DNA of 5,750 nt, taken from Thermoplasmata archaeon (GTDB lineage Archaea; Thermoplasmatota; Thermoplasmata; Lutacidiplasmatales; UBA184). The position numbers were made by a program, and so were the translations under genes. Under the pieces are notes generated by a model. The model saw only the letters and a list, made by a program, of their open reading frames with translations, had not been told where the DNA came from and did not search any database. Location of the stretch: the NCBI GenBank assembly GCA_030044475.1, contig JASHVP010000178.1, forward strand, positions 1 through 5,750, in the 5' to 3' direction. Position 1 is the first letter of the stretch, and every line of letters starts with the position of its first letter. Shown piece after piece: positions 5,232 to 5,750 of this stretch.

Positions 5232-5750
5232 GTTCGCTCCGACCCGAGGATCGTCACAAAGTTGTGGGAGGCGATCCCGCTCATCGTGTGCGCCACCCCG
5301 ACCTTCGGCGGTCGGGCGATCGCGTGGCGGGCCGCCTCCCCCCGGAGCTGGAGCGCGATCTCCGCGACCTCGGAGAGCCCCGACGCGGCGACCGGATGGC
5401 CGCGTCCGATGACGCCCCCGCTCGGATTGACCGGGACGCGGCCGTCGCGGTTCGCCCACCCCTTCGCGTACCAGGCCGGGCCCTCCCCGGGTCCGCAGAT
5501 CCCGAGGTCCTCGATGTGCAGGTACGCGAACGGCGCGAAGGCGTCGTGCACCTCCACGACGTCCACCTCCTTCCGCGTGATCCGGGCCGCCTCGTACGCT
5601 CGCTGCGCCGCGACCCGGGTCGCGGCGAACGTCGTCAGGTCGTTCCGGTCCGCGAGTCGGAGCGCCTCGAAGCCCTGCCCGAGGCCCAGCACCGTCGCCG
5701 GTCCCGCGCCCCGCTCGAGCACCAGGGCGGTCGCCCCGTCCGAGATCGCC
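5228..5750 (-). CDS. Thiolase (SCP2-thiolase-like, acetyl-CoA C-acetyltransferase family), C-terminal half
   Basis: The gene enters from the right edge. 173 codons are visible, in frame from 5749 to TGA at 5230-5228, of about 390 expected, so the N-terminal half with the nucleophilic Cys lies outside. The visible part starts AISDGATALVLERG, a standard thiolase stretch. It has VEVHDAFAPFAYLHIEDLG (the HDAF loop of the SCP2-like/archaeal subgroup), NPSGGVIGRGHPVAASG with the catalytic GHP His at 5398-5396, and a C-terminal VAHTMSGIASHNFVTILG. The last segment lacks the second active-site Cys (CxG) of biosynthetic thiolases such as PhaA, as is common in archaeal thiolases that work with DUF35. 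The reaction is Claisen condensation of two acyl-CoAs or its reverse. The overlapping DUF35 gene supports acetoacetyl-CoA synthesis for mevalonate, but beta-oxidation cannot be excluded without the neighbours beyond the edge. Confidence 0.93.
   Translation of the reverse strand, partial: AISDGATALVLERGAGPATVLGLGQGFEALRLADRNDLTTFAATRVAAQRAYEAARITRKEVDVVEVHDAFAPFAYLHIEDLGICGPGEGPAWYAKGWANRDGRVPVNPSGGVIGRGHPVAASGLSEVAEIALQLRGEAARHAIARPPKVGVAHTMSGIASHNFVTILGSERT

Noticed and set aside
5232..5459. N-terminal extension of the DUF35 frame up to 5459
   Set aside because: It overlaps the well-supported thiolase frame and encodes Arg/Gly/Pro-rich shadow sequence. The GTG at 5231 gives the normal zinc-ribbon start.

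Overview
The window (about 70% G+C by eye) looks archaeal. Three points support this: a serine tRNA interrupted in its T-loop by a short intron with bulge-helix-bulge (BHB) geometry; AT-rich boxes about 26-35 bases ahead of gene starts, as expected for TATA/TBP promoters with little or no leader; and a thiolase followed by a DUF35 zinc-ribbon/OB-fold gene, a typical archaeal pair. The lineage cannot be fixed from this sequence. A high-G+C member of Thermoplasmatota or a related soil/sediment group is only a guess.

Layout. Bases 1-3589 hold a two-gene minus-strand unit. The first gene (3589 to 2144) encodes a polytopic membrane protein with an intramembrane Cys-Cys motif. After 31 bases comes a large protein (2112 to beyond base 1) with about 14 membrane helices and a cytoplasmic NapH/NosR/CcoG-like dicluster ferredoxin segment. 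Together they look like a membrane electron-transfer or metal-handling module of unknown substrate. A 142-base divergent promoter region (3590-3731) separates it from a plus-strand gene (3732-4700) for a 322-residue alpha/alpha-barrel protein of the prenyltransferase/squalene-cyclase repeat type. Bases 4701-4784 carry a clear BRE/TATA element that drives the tRNA gene.

The main discovery is at 4785-4899: tRNA-Ser(GCU) split by a 31-base intron between tRNA positions 59 and 60. With bases 4855-4885 removed, the acceptor stem is a perfect 7 bp, the T-stem a perfect 5 bp, the T-loop reads TTCAAAT and the discriminator is G73. The junctions sit in two 3-base bulges separated by four paired positions.

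The right end (4914-5750) is a minus-strand operon in which a thiolase (5' end outside the window) overlaps a DUF35 protein by four bases (GTGA). This pair acts in archaeal acyl-CoA condensation, for example acetoacetyl-CoA formation for the mevalonate pathway. It converges on the tRNA gene with 14 bases between them. Coding density is high and no stretch above 150 bases lacks a feature.
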